Part shown: positions 24,545-33,213 of the stretch, in pieces
Layout of the letters: each line of letters opens with the position of its first letter
Position numbering within the stretch: the stretch's first letter is position 1
NCBI GenBank assembly: GCA_047975325.1
Contig: JBKEDF010000012.1
Span: 1 to 44,179, forward strand
Reading direction: 5' to 3'
Origin: JBKEDF01 sp047975325
GTDB taxonomy: Bacteria; Pseudomonadota; Alphaproteobacteria; Rhodobacterales; Rhodobacteraceae
DNA length: 44,179 nucleotides
Notes under the pieces: generated by a model
Told to the model about the DNA's origin: nothing
The model's database searches: none
The model's input: only the letters and a program-made list of their open reading frames with translations
Program-made: the position numbers and the translations under genes

Positions 24545-25569
24545 ACCGTTTCGGACTGGCCGTGATCGGGGCAGGTATGGGGGCAAAACCCCATGCCGGG
24601 GCACTGAAGGATCTGGCCGATCAGATAGAGGTACACGGGCTTTATGCCCGCAATCCCGACCGTCGCCATGCTTTTGCGCAAATGCATGGTTTTCCCGAAG
24701 CCGAAAGCGCCGAGGCACTGGCCGCCGATCCGGGCGTTGAAGCCGCCCTGATCCTGACCCCCCCCAATGCGCGTGAGGATATGGTGCGGCTCTTTGCCGG
24801 GGCGGGCAAACATATCCTCAGTGAAAAACCGCTGGAACGGACAGAAGAAGCCGCAGGCCGCATCGTCCGGACCTGCCAGGAAGCCGGTGTGAGACTGGGT
24901 GTCGTCTTTCAACATCGTTTTCGTGCCGCCAGCGAACGCCTGGCGGCCCTTCTGACCGATGGCGCCCTGGGCGAAATCCGTATGGTGCGGGTTGATGTCC
25001 CCTGGTGGCGCGACCAGGCCTATTACGATGAGCCGGGGCGGGGCTCTTACGCGCGCGACGGCGGCGGGGTTCTGATTTCCCAGGCCATTCATACACTTGA
25101 TCTGATGCTGTCCTTGACTGGGCCGGTGGCATCCGTGCAGGCCATGGCCACCACAACGGCCTTCCACAAGATGGAATCGGAGGATTTCGTTGCAGGCGGG
25201 ATGCGCTTTGCCAATGGGGCCTCGGGGGCGCTCATGGCAACAACGGCAGCCTATCCCGGTGCGGCGGAATCGATCCGGCTCGATTGCGACAGGGGGTCGG
25301 TGCTTTTGCAATCCGGCACACTGACCATCGATTGGCAGGACCGCCCGCAGGAATTCATCGGAGAACCCGCAACCACCGGCGGCGGCGCCGATCCGATGGC
25401 CTTCCCCCATGACTGGCACCAGGCGTTGATTGCCGATTTCTGCGACGCCTGCCGTAACGACCATCCGCCCCGTGTCACCGGGGAAGACGCATTGCGCGTA
25501 CAACAACTGATTTCCGCGCTGGAACGATCCTCATCCGAGGGTCGGCGCATCACACTCGAAGAGGTCTGA
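24541..25569 (+). CDS. Gfo/Idh/MocA-family oxidoreductase (1 of 4)
   Basis: A 342-residue NAD(P)-dependent oxidoreductase. The Rossmann start is FGLAVIGAGMGAKPHAGAL. The family motif LSEKPLERT places the catalytic-site Lys at residue 96, and GGGVLISQAIHTLDLM carries the active-site His. Family members oxidise or reduce sugars, inositols and their derivatives. It overlaps the ATPase gene (ATGA). The protein is of typical length with no defects. Confidence 0.93.
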   Translation: MNRFGLAVIGAGMGAKPHAGALKDLADQIEVHGLYARNPDRRHAFAQMHGFPEAESAEALAADPGVEAALILTPPNAREDMVRLFAGAGKHILSEKPLERTEEAAGRIVRTCQEAGVRLGVVFQHRFRAASERLAALLTDGALGEIRMVRVDVPWWRDQAYYDEPGRGSYARDGGGVLISQAIHTLDLMLSLTGPVASVQAMATTTAFHKMESEDFVAGGMRFANGASGALMATTAAYPGAAESIRLDCDRGSVLLQSGTLTIDWQDRPQEFIGEPATTGGGADPMAFPHDWHQALIADFCDACRNDHPPRVTGEDALRVQQLISALERSSSEGRRITLEEV

Positions 25570-25575
25570 GAGCAA

Positions 25576-26595
25576 ATGAAACCGCTCAATCTGGGGATCG
25601 TCGGTATTGATCACCGGCATATCTATGGCCAGCTTGCCGGAATGGCTGCGCATGGCTGCACCTGCAAGGGCTGGTGGACCGAAGGGAACCCGCAGCCGGT
25701 GGAAGGTTTCGCCAAACGTTTCCCGGATATTCCGCGCGTCTCCGATCGCCGGGCACTTCTGGATGATCCCGAAATCGACATGATCCTGATCGCCGACATT
25801 CCCGCCCGGCGCGCCGATCGCGCAATTGAGGCGATGCGCGCAGGCAAGGATGTGATGACCGACAAACCCGGCTGCACGACCCTGGCGCAACTGGAGGCAA
25901 TCAAAGCTTGCGTGGCGGAAACCGGGCGGATCTGGTCGATCGACTTTTCTGAACGCTTTGAAGTCCCTGCCGTCACCCGCGCCACGGATCTGGTCGCGGC
26001 AGGCGCCATCGGCAAGGTTGTGCAGACCGTTGGCCTGGGGCCTCATCGGCTGAATCGTCCGACCCGGCCCGAGTGGTTTTTCCAGGCGGATCAATATGGC
26101 GGGATCCTTGCCGATATCGCCTCTCATCAGGTGGATCAGTTCCTGTTCTTCACCAGTTCCGAAGATGCGGAAATCGTCAGTGCCACCATTGGCAATTTTG
26201 CCAACCCCGACGATCCCAGTCTGGAGGATTTCGGTGAGATCCTGTTACGGTCCGACAAGGGCCAGGGTTATATCCGGGTGGACTGGTATACACCTGATGC
26301 GCTCCCGACCTGGGGGGATGGACGCCTTACCATCCTCGGGACCGAAGGCTATATCGAGCTGCGAAAATATGTCGATGTTGCCGGACGGGAAGGGACAGAT
26401 CACCTGATCCTCGTCAATGGGTCACGTTGCGAACATATTGATGCGAGCGGCGATCCCCTGCCCTATTTCAAGAACCTCATCCGCGATGTGAACGACCGGA
26501 GCGAAACGGCCATGACGCAGGCCCATTGTTTCAAGGTGATGGAACTGGCGCTGAAGGCGCAGGCCATGGCAATGCGGCTGGGGAACCTTGAATGA
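25576..26595 (+). CDS. Gfo/Idh/MocA-family oxidoreductase (2 of 4), divergent
   Basis: A 339-residue member of the same family but unlike its neighbours. The nucleotide loop reads LGIVGIDHRHIYGQL (GIDHRH rather than GxGxxG), and the usual EKP is TDKPGCTT. The active-site region is GGILADIASHQVDQFLFF. These changes suggest another substrate or a different cofactor mode. It lies 6 bp after the previous gene and overlaps the next (ATGA), so it is translated in the same operon. Confidence 0.88.
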   Translation: MKPLNLGIVGIDHRHIYGQLAGMAAHGCTCKGWWTEGNPQPVEGFAKRFPDIPRVSDRRALLDDPEIDMILIADIPARRADRAIEAMRAGKDVMTDKPGCTTLAQLEAIKACVAETGRIWSIDFSERFEVPAVTRATDLVAAGAIGKVVQTVGLGPHRLNRPTRPEWFFQADQYGGILADIASHQVDQFLFFTSSEDAEIVSATIGNFANPDDPSLEDFGEILLRSDKGQGYIRVDWYTPDALPTWGDGRLTILGTEGYIELRKYVDVAGREGTDHLILVNGSRCEHIDASGDPLPYFKNLIRDVNDRSETAMTQAHCFKVMELALKAQAMAMRLGNLE

Positions 26596-27668
26596 CCCAC
26601 AATATCGCAGTCCTCGGGGCCGGAATCGGGGCCGAACATATTGACGGCTACCAAAAACTGCCGGATCGGTTCCGTCTTACCCATGTCTGCGATCTGAACC
26701 TCGCGCTGGCACAGGATCGTGCCGCGCGTATCGGTGCGAAAGCCGTGACGGATATTGCCGAAATACTGGCCGATCCAGCGGTGGAACTGGTCGATATCTG
26801 TCTGCCGCCCATGCTGCATGTCCCCGTGGCCATTCAGGCGATGAAGGCTGGCAAACATGCGATTATCGAAAAGCCTGTCGCGGGCTCGGTGGCAGAGGCC
26901 GACCAGCTTGCCGCTGCGGTTGCCACATCGGGAAAAAAGGTTTTTCCCGTCTTTCAATATCGCTATGGCCGCGCCTTCGCCCAGCTTGACGCATTGCGAA
27001 AGGCGGGGATTCTGGGGGCGCCGCGCGTCGCCGCACTTGAAACCCATTGGAACCGCAAGGCCGACTATTATGCGGCTGGTCCCTGGCGGGGGACCTGGGC
27101 ACGGGAACTGGGTGGGGCAATCCTGAGCCATGCAATCCACATCCATGATCTGATCGCACGTGAATTTGGCCCCGTGGCGGAGGTTTCCGCAATGCTGAAT
27201 ACCTCGATCAACGCAATCGAAACCGAGGATTGCGGCGCGCTGGCCATAAGGATGAAAAACGGCGCGCTGGTGACGTCTTCGGTTACACTGGGCGCGGCGG
27301 AAGATACCTCCAGGCTGCGGCTGGTCTTCGAACATCTGACGGCTGAAAGCGGAACGCTGCCCTATGCACCCGGCGCAGCGGATTGGCGTTTCATTGCCCG
27401 GGACGGCACACAGCAGGCCAATGCTGACCGGATCACCGCAGCCGTGCCAGCGGGACATCAGGGTTTTGCCGGTTTCCTTGAAACCGTGGCCAACGCATTG
27501 GAAGGGAATGCCGCGGGCGCGGTTTCCCTGCAAGACGGCCGCGATGCCGTCGAACTTGTTACCGCGATTTACCTGGCCGACCGCACCGGCAAGAGGATTG
27601 CCCTGCCCCTGGATCGAAACCTGCCAATCTGCAAGGGCTGGCGGTCCGAAGAAAGCCTGTCAACCTGA
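26592..27668 (+). CDS. Gfo/Idh/MocA-family oxidoreductase (3 of 4)
   Basis: A 358-residue member with canonical elements: IAVLGAGIGAEHIDGYQ, AIIEKPVAGSVAEADQL (EKP), FQYRYGRAFAQ and GGAILSHAIHIHDLIA. Among the four it is the most like sugar or inositol dehydrogenases. It is the last gene of the operon that begins at 18246. It converges on the fourth family member with 28 bp between the stops and no clear terminator. Confidence 0.92.
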   Translation: MTHNIAVLGAGIGAEHIDGYQKLPDRFRLTHVCDLNLALAQDRAARIGAKAVTDIAEILADPAVELVDICLPPMLHVPVAIQAMKAGKHAIIEKPVAGSVAEADQLAAAVATSGKKVFPVFQYRYGRAFAQLDALRKAGILGAPRVAALETHWNRKADYYAAGPWRGTWARELGGAILSHAIHIHDLIAREFGPVAEVSAMLNTSINAIETEDCGALAIRMKNGALVTSSVTLGAAEDTSRLRLVFEHLTAESGTLPYAPGAADWRFIARDGTQQANADRITAAVPAGHQGFAGFLETVANALEGNAAGAVSLQDGRDAVELVTAIYLADRTGKRIALPLDRNLPICKGWRSEESLST

Positions 27669-27696
27669 ACAGATGTCCACTTTCCCGAAATCCTGC

Positions 27697-28800
27697 CTAG
27701 CTGCGAAATTCCGTCATCATCACGGCCCTGCCCTCACATGCCGAAACCTGTGCGGCCATACCCATCCGAACCGCCCAGGCGCCATCGTCCAGTGTCACCT
27801 CAACCCGACGCCGGCCCTGTATCGCGTCAACAAAACGCCTGTGTTCGTGGAAAGTCGATCCATTGTGATCCCCGGCTGCCAACAATGCCGGATCAACGGG
27901 GATCTCCAGCAGGCGGGGGCCTGCCGGGCTGCGCGGGCTGACGATCACCTGGGGCACCGGGACCGGCCCCAGATGGGTGGGCCAGAACCGCCCCGGCCCC
28001 GGAACCAGGCATTCGATTTTGCCCAAGGCGCCGACCGCCGTGATTTCCTCCTGATACCGGCTGCCTTCGGCAAACATGCAAAGTTCCAGCATCGCCCGGG
28101 CGCCGTTTTCAAAATCGACGATCACATAGCCATGATCCCAGATATCCGGCACCTGCCCGTCATAGCTTTCGTCCAGATGGTTCACCGCCTGTCCACCGCT
28201 GGCCATGACCCGCACCGGATCAGCCCCCAGTGCAAGGCGCATCAGGTCAAAGAAGTGACAGCATTTTTCAACAAAGGTTCCGCCGGAATTGACATTGAAC
28301 CGGTTCCAGTCCCCCACCTTGGACAGGAACGGAAAGCGATGTTCACGAATTGTCAGCATCCGGATGCCGCCCGTGGCCCTTTCGGCATCGGCCAGAAAAC
28401 GGGCAACGGGTGGCATGTAACGATATTCCATCGCCACCCAGACCAGCGGCAGCCGTTTGCCCAATGCCGCAACCCGGGCACCATCAGATGGATCGGTGAA
28501 AAGGGGTTTTTCCACCAGTACCGGCAACGAACGGATCGCCGCCACGGCCTCCAGTTGATCCAGATGAAGGTGGTTCGGACTGGCAATCAGAAGGCAATCC
28601 ACCTCTGGCCCAAGCAGGTCCTCCAACCTGTCCACCATCCGCGCATCCGGCGCCAGCCGCCTGGCCGCCGCCCGCATCACGGCATCCGGTTCCAGAATTG
28701 CGGCAACATGGGCATCCGGCAAAAGCGCGATATTGCGCAGATGTTCCTGCCCCATCATCCCGCATCCGAGAAGTCCGTATCCAAGCGACCCCACAGTCAT
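27697..28800 (-). CDS. Gfo/Idh/MocA-family oxidoreductase (4 of 4)
   Basis: A 367-residue member on the opposite strand. Its Rossmann loop is GYGLLGCGMMGQEHLRNI, the motif VLVEKPLFTDPSDGARVA is canonical, and the catalytic region is GGTFVEKCCHFFDLMRLA. The start at 28800 gives this motif at residue 7; a longer frame to 29067 would overlap the regulator gene. It is preceded by a UTRA-type GntR gene on the same strand (16 bp gap), forming a regulator-enzyme operon separate from the ABC operon. Confidence 0.92.
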   Translation of the reverse strand: MTVGSLGYGLLGCGMMGQEHLRNIALLPDAHVAAILEPDAVMRAAARRLAPDARMVDRLEDLLGPEVDCLLIASPNHLHLDQLEAVAAIRSLPVLVEKPLFTDPSDGARVAALGKRLPLVWVAMEYRYMPPVARFLADAERATGGIRMLTIREHRFPFLSKVGDWNRFNVNSGGTFVEKCCHFFDLMRLALGADPVRVMASGGQAVNHLDESYDGQVPDIWDHGYVIVDFENGARAMLELCMFAEGSRYQEEITAVGALGKIECLVPGPGRFWPTHLGPVPVPQVIVSPRSPAGPRLLEIPVDPALLAAGDHNGSTFHEHRRFVDAIQGRRRVEVTLDDGAWAVRMGMAAQVSACEGRAVMMTEFRS

Positions 28801-28816
28801 TTCATATCCTTCCTGA

Positions 28817-29530
28817 TCAGGACAGGCGCGCAACATATTGCGCCGATGCCGGATCGAACCAGTTTCGGGAATATTCGGCGCTTTGGCCATCTTCGGCCCA
28901 GCCAAGGCGTTCGAAAAAACCCGCCGCTGTGCCGCAACATGGCGCAAGGATCTGCGGCGCCCAATCGGGCATGGCTGCGACCGAGCAACGATCCTCAACC
29001 CGCGTGATCCGAAAACCAAGGACATTGGCATAGTGCAGATAAAGCGATTCAGAAATTTCCCCGGCAATCATTCTTGACGCCCTGCTGCCGTCGAGCCAGA
29101 TTTCCTCCACCGCGACCGCCCTGCCATCCAGCCGCCGCAACCGCCTGATCCGGTAGGCATGTGCGGAACTCCCGAAAGGTGGAAGGTCAACGGGTTTCCG
29201 CAGGCGAACCGCTGACAGGATTTCTGCCGTCGGAAAATCGCCACCCCCGGGACGTTCCAATCGGAAAAGGCCATAGATGCCGACCGGCCCCTGACGCGCC
29301 CTGACATAATTGCCGGAACCTTGCACCCTTTCCAGAAGCCCGTTTTCCGTCAGGCTTTGCAAGGCGCGGCGCAGGGTTCCGACGGCCACGCCCATCTCTG
29401 CCGCCATCTGCCGTTCGGGCGGCAGCCGGGAACCATCGGCAAGCCTGCCCGTGGCAATCTCCCGGGTCAGCCTTTCGCTGATCCGCAGATGTTGCGGCAG
29501 CTCCGCGCATATCGGGCCGACTTTGGTCAT
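28817..29530 (-). CDS. GntR-family regulator, HutC/UTRA type
   Basis: A 237-residue regulator. The N-terminal winged helix covers about residues 10-75 (LTREIATGRLADGSRLPPERQMAAEMGVAVGTLRRALQSLTENGLLERVQGSGNYV). The rest is a UTRA ligand-binding domain (AHAYRIRRLRRLDGRAVAVEEIWLDGS; SLYLHYANVLGFRITRVEDRCS). UTRA domains often sense sugar phosphates or similar small ligands. It diverges from the flavin monooxygenase gene, with a spaced ATTGAT repeat between them, and leads into the fourth Gfo/Idh/MocA gene. Confidence 0.9.
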   Translation of the reverse strand: MTKVGPICAELPQHLRISERLTREIATGRLADGSRLPPERQMAAEMGVAVGTLRRALQSLTENGLLERVQGSGNYVRARQGPVGIYGLFRLERPGGGDFPTAEILSAVRLRKPVDLPPFGSSAHAYRIRRLRRLDGRAVAVEEIWLDGSRASRMIAGEISESLYLHYANVLGFRITRVEDRCSVAAMPDWAPQILAPCCGTAAGFFERLGWAEDGQSAEYSRNWFDPASAQYVARLS

Positions 29531-29548
29531 TCCCGGCTTTCATCCTGA

Positions 29549-29565
29549 ATTGATACATTATTGAT
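29549..29565. promoter_or_regulatory. ATTGAT direct repeat in divergent gap (candidate operator)
   Basis: Two ATTGAT copies (29549-29554 and 29560-29565) are offset by 11 bp, about one helical turn, in the 83-bp gap between the UTRA regulator and the monooxygenase. They lie on the same DNA face, as expected for a dimer site or for two half-sites. The role is inferred. Confidence 0.35.
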
Positions 29566-29613
29566 CTACACCAGTCCCGATGCTACGCAAGGAAAATATA
29601 TACCGGAGAAATC

Positions 29614-30729
29614 ATGACCATCGTTCCTGTCACCTCGGCCGATCTCGATGCCTCGGAGGTTTCGTGGTTCGCAGCCCTTTGCGCGGACGATTACCGCCAC
29701 CTCGGGGTGACGGACCCGAAACTGGCCTCCACATGGGACCATTGTTCTGCCATCGTGAAACGTTCCGAGGAACTGGGATTCGGAAATATTCTTTGCCCCT
29801 CCTCCTATCAGGCGGGTCAGGATACGCTCAGTTTCGTGGCGGGCTGTGCGCCTCTGACCTCACGCATCAACATGCTTGCGGCGGTTCGCTGTGGTGAGAT
29901 GCAGCCAATCATGCTGGCCCGGACCATTGCAACGCTGGACCACATGCTGAAGGGGCGGTTGACCGTCAATATAATCTCATCAGATTTTCCCGGGCAGAAG
30001 GAGGAAAGCGCCTATCGTTACCGGCGATCCCGCGAGGTGGTGCAGATCCTGCGGCAAGCCTGGTCGCGGGATGTTTTCGACTTCGAAGGGGAAATCTACA
30101 GTTTCAAGAGGCTGACAACCGCCCCGGCGCGGCCCTATCAGATCGGCGGTCCGCTTCTGTATTTTGGTGGCTATTCCCCCGATGCGCTTTCGCTTTGCGG
30201 GGAATTTTGCGATGTCTATCTGATGTGGCCCGAAACGAAACAGCAACTTGCCGGACGGATGCGGGCCGTCCATGCCCGTGCCGCTGAACATGGCCGGACG
30301 CTGGATTACGGGCTTAGGGTTCATGTTATCGTTCGCGACACGGAAGCCGAGGCCAGGGAATACGCAAGGGAACTCGTGTCAAAACTGGATGATGCGGAAG
30401 GAAGAACAATCCGCGAAAGGGCGCTGGACGCGCATTCCCTTGGGGTTTCGCATCAGACAAGGAACCGCGATCAGGCGGATGCGGATGGCTATATCGAGCC
30501 CTGTCTCTGGACAGGGGTGGGCCGGGCGCGGTCAGGCTGTGGGGCGGCCCTTGTCGGTTCCACCGATCAGATCCTTTCCGAAATCGAATCCTATCGCAAG
30601 ATGGGCATCCGGGCTTTCATCCTTTCGGGCTATCCGCATCTTGAAGAACTGGAACATTTCGGAACAAGGGTCCTGCCGCAACTCAGCACCTGTTCCCTTC
30701 CCCAAGCCTATGGCCGCAAAACCGGATAA
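29614..30729 (+). CDS. LLM-class flavin-dependent oxidoreductase (SsuD-like)
   Basis: A 371-residue luciferase-like monooxygenase. Landmarks include LASTWDHCSAIVKRSEELGFGNIL, MLAAVRCGEMQPIMLARTIATLDHMLKGRLTVNIISSDF, YRYRRSREVVQILRQAW, GGPLLYFGGYSPDAL and GSTDQILSEIESYRKMGIRAFILSGYPHLEEL. The fold and many segments resemble alkanesulfonate monooxygenase SsuD and relatives, which use FMNH2 and O2 to break C-S or similar bonds. No flavin reductase gene is beside it. CGGAGAA precedes the ATG. It is followed after 48 bp by a P1 peptidase and probably shares regulation with the divergent UTRA gene. Confidence 0.88.
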   Translation: MTIVPVTSADLDASEVSWFAALCADDYRHLGVTDPKLASTWDHCSAIVKRSEELGFGNILCPSSYQAGQDTLSFVAGCAPLTSRINMLAAVRCGEMQPIMLARTIATLDHMLKGRLTVNIISSDFPGQKEESAYRYRRSREVVQILRQAWSRDVFDFEGEIYSFKRLTTAPARPYQIGGPLLYFGGYSPDALSLCGEFCDVYLMWPETKQQLAGRMRAVHARAAEHGRTLDYGLRVHVIVRDTEAEAREYARELVSKLDDAEGRTIRERALDAHSLGVSHQTRNRDQADADGYIEPCLWTGVGRARSGCGAALVGSTDQILSEIESYRKMGIRAFILSGYPHLEELEHFGTRVLPQLSTCSLPQAYGRKTG

Positions 30730-30777
30730 GGATATTTCCTGATCCAACACACCACCCCCCTTTGAGTAAACAGAGAT

Positions 30778-31815
30778 ATGACAGGCATGGCCACAGCACG
30801 TGATTTCGGGTTGATTTGCGGCACGCTGCCGCCAGGTGCGCAAAATATGATTACCGATGTTCCGGGGGTTTTCGTTGGTCATCAGACCCTGCACGAAGGC
30901 GCCTGTGCAACCGGGGTCACGGCCATCCTGCCGCATGGGGATAATCTTTTCCTGCGCAAGCCCCGGGCAGCGGTGGAGGTGATCAACGGTTTCGGAAAAT
31001 CAGCCGGTCTGGTCCAGGTTGCGGAGCTTGGAACGATCGAGACGCCCATCCTGTTGACAAACACATTCGGTGTCGGCCCTTGCTGCGAGGCACTGATCCG
31101 CCATGCCATATCGGCCAATCCCGATATCGGAAGAAGGACTTCAACCGTCAATCCGCTGGTCTTCGAATGCAATGACGGGGCAATCAGCGATATTCAGGCC
31201 CTCGCCGTGACCAGTGCGGATGCCAGGGCCGCGCTCAATGCCGCGCATGGCGGATCGGTGGAACAGGGCGCAATCGGTGCGGGAACCGGAATGACCTCCT
31301 TCGGGTTCAAGGGCGGGATTGGCAGCGCCTCCCGGATCCTGTGGATCGGACAGGAGGAGTATCATCTTGGCGCGCTGGTCCTGGCCAATTTCGGCATGGC
31401 AGGGGATCTGGTTCTGCCCGATGGTCGCCGCCCGGCGCCACAGGCGGGACCAGAGCCGGAACAGGGATCGGTGATCGTGATCCTGGCCACGGATCTGCCG
31501 CTTGGGGATCGTCAGCTTGGCCGCGTGGCGCGAAGGGCGGGGGCGGGTCTGGCACGGCTCGGCGCCTTCTGGGGGCATGGGTCGGGTGATATTGCACTGG
31601 CCTTCACCACTGCCGATCCGGTGGATCATCTGCCCAGCGCGGATTTTACCCCAACCAGACGGATGTCCGATACGTTGATCGATCTGCCCTTTCGCGCGGC
31701 TGCCGAGACAACGCAGGAGGCGGTGCTGAATGCCCTTTGCGCGGCCCCGGCCACACAGGGAAGAGAATGCAGATATTTCCCCTCCCTTGCGGATTGGCTC
31801 CGCGACAACCGATAG
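30778..31815 (+). CDS. P1-family peptidase (DmpA/NylC-like, Ntn-type)
   Basis: A 345-residue self-processing hydrolase of the DmpA family (L-aminopeptidase D-Ala-esterase/amidase, and nylon-oligomer hydrolase relatives). Landmarks are ITDVPGVFVGHQTL, VEVINGFGKSAGL, VEQGAIGAGTGMTSFGFKGG and GSVIVILATDLPLGDRQLGRVARRAGAGL. By analogy with DmpA the chain is cut at Gly230-Ser231, and Ser231 becomes the nucleophile. It acts on N-terminal or amide bonds of short substrates. There is no signal peptide. It is co-oriented with the monooxygenase and is closed by a bidirectional terminator. Confidence 0.9.
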   Translation: MTGMATARDFGLICGTLPPGAQNMITDVPGVFVGHQTLHEGACATGVTAILPHGDNLFLRKPRAAVEVINGFGKSAGLVQVAELGTIETPILLTNTFGVGPCCEALIRHAISANPDIGRRTSTVNPLVFECNDGAISDIQALAVTSADARAALNAAHGGSVEQGAIGAGTGMTSFGFKGGIGSASRILWIGQEEYHLGALVLANFGMAGDLVLPDGRRPAPQAGPEPEQGSVIVILATDLPLGDRQLGRVARRAGAGLARLGAFWGHGSGDIALAFTTADPVDHLPSADFTPTRRMSDTLIDLPFRAAAETTQEAVLNALCAAPATQGRECRYFPSLADWLRDNR

Positions 31816-31834
31816 CCCTGCCTCTTGCAACAAA

Positions 31835-31865
31835 AAAAGGCGAGGCCGGATCGGCCCCGCCTTTT
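31835..31865. terminator. Bidirectional intrinsic terminator
   Basis: An inverted repeat AAAAGGCG-GGCC/GGCC-CGCCTTTT with A-run on the left and T-run on the right, located between the P1 peptidase and the convergent TRAP gene. It works as a rho-independent terminator on both strands. Confidence 0.85.
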
Positions 31866-31890
31866 CGGGTTTCATGAATGCGGCCGGTCG

Positions 31891-33213
31891 CTACCCCCCC
31901 AGGAGCCTGACCAACCCCAGCGTGATGAAGGGGAAGGCAATCAGCGCAACGATACGGATCACATCGCTGATCAGGAAGGGCAGCACCCCGCGGAAGCTTT
32001 CCAGCATCGGCACATCCTTTGCCATCCCGTTGATGACAAAGACATTCATGCCCACAGGCGGGGTAATGAGGCCAACCTCCACCACGACCACGGCAAGAAT
32101 GCCAAACCAGATCAGGGTTTCCTCGCGTGACATGCCGAAATCCATCCCACCGATGATCGGATAGAAGATCGGGATGGTCAGCAGCAACATGGACATCGAA
32201 TCCATGACGCAGCCCAACACCAGATACAGTGCCAGGATCGCCAGCAGGACCAGCAACGGCGAAAGCCCTGCCTCCTGGATCGCATTGGCGGCCAGCATCG
32301 GCGTCTGGGTCTGGGCCAGGAAGGCGTTAAAGGTTTCTGCCCCCAACAGGATCAGAAAGATCATCCCCGAGGTCTTGGCCGTCCCGCGGATGCATTCCCA
32401 AAGCCCCTGCAATCGCAGCCCGCCATGCAGAACCGCCAGCACGCCCGTGCCGAAAGCGCCGACTGCGGCAGCCTCTGTCGGGGTGAACCAGCCGCGATAC
32501 ATGCCGACGATCACCAGTGCGAAGATCAGGATCAGCGTCCAGGTTTCCTTGAGCGCCACCAGCCGTTCCGACCAGCTTGCACGTGGCGCAGCCGGGCCTT
32601 CATCCGGATTGCGGCGTACAAAGACCGACACCGCGATCATGTAGCCAACCGCCGCGAGAACCCCCGGCACCATCGCCGCGACGAACATCTTGGCGATGCT
32701 CTGTTCGGCCATCAGCGCATAAAGCACCAGGATTACCGAAGGCGGGATCAGGATGCCCAATGTCCCCCCTGCGGCCAGGGATCCCGTCGCCAGCGCTCCA
32801 GAATACTTGTAGCGCTTCATCTCGGGCAAGGCGACCTGCCCCATCGTCGCCGCAGTGGCCAGCGACGAGCCGCAGATCGCACCGAAAGCCGCACAGCCAC
32901 CGATGGAGGCCATGGCGAGCCCGCCGCGCCGATGCCCGAGAAAGGCGGCGGCGGTGCGATAGAGCGCGCGGCTCATCCCGGCATGGGTGGCGAATTCACC
33001 CATGAGCACGAAAAGCGGAATGACCGAAAGGGAGTAGGTGGAGAATTGCTCGAAAGTGGAGGTTTTCAGGAAGGCCAGAAGCGGTTTCGTCCCGGAGGTC
33101 ATCGCATAGCCCCCCAGCCCAACCGTCAACATCGCAACCCCGATGGGGATTCGAATGGCCATCAGTACCAGAAGAACCGCAAAACCCGTCAGCCCGGCGG
33201 CAATTCCCGTCAT
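31891..33213 (-). CDS. TRAP transporter large permease (DctM type)
   Basis: A 440-residue inner-membrane protein with about twelve helices, the ion-driven translocating subunit of a TRAP system. The family start GFAVLLVLMAIRIPIGVAML, the VIPLFVLMGEFATHAGMSRALY block, GGTLGILIPPSVILVLYAL and the end LITPPVGMNVFVINGMAKD are typical. It is translated from an ATGA overlap with the small permease gene. It uses a sodium gradient and a periplasmic binding protein. Its substrate is probably set by the upstream DctP. Confidence 0.93.
   Translation of the reverse strand: MTGIAAGLTGFAVLLVLMAIRIPIGVAMLTVGLGGYAMTSGTKPLLAFLKTSTFEQFSTYSLSVIPLFVLMGEFATHAGMSRALYRTAAAFLGHRRGGLAMASIGGCAAFGAICGSSLATAATMGQVALPEMKRYKYSGALATGSLAAGGTLGILIPPSVILVLYALMAEQSIAKMFVAAMVPGVLAAVGYMIAVSVFVRRNPDEGPAAPRASWSERLVALKETWTLILIFALVIVGMYRGWFTPTEAAAVGAFGTGVLAVLHGGLRLQGLWECIRGTAKTSGMIFLILLGAETFNAFLAQTQTPMLAANAIQEAGLSPLLVLLAILALYLVLGCVMDSMSMLLLTIPIFYPIIGGMDFGMSREETLIWFGILAVVVVEVGLITPPVGMNVFVINGMAKDVPMLESFRGVLPFLISDVIRIVALIAFPFITLGLVRLLGG

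Noticed and set aside
18998..28800. Assignment to the sulfoquinovose (sulfo-SMO) pathway
   Set aside because: A CUT1 importer and an SsuD-like enzyme fit, but the sulfoquinovosidase, flavin reductase and the specific reductase set are not seen, and four Gfo/Idh/MocA genes do not match.
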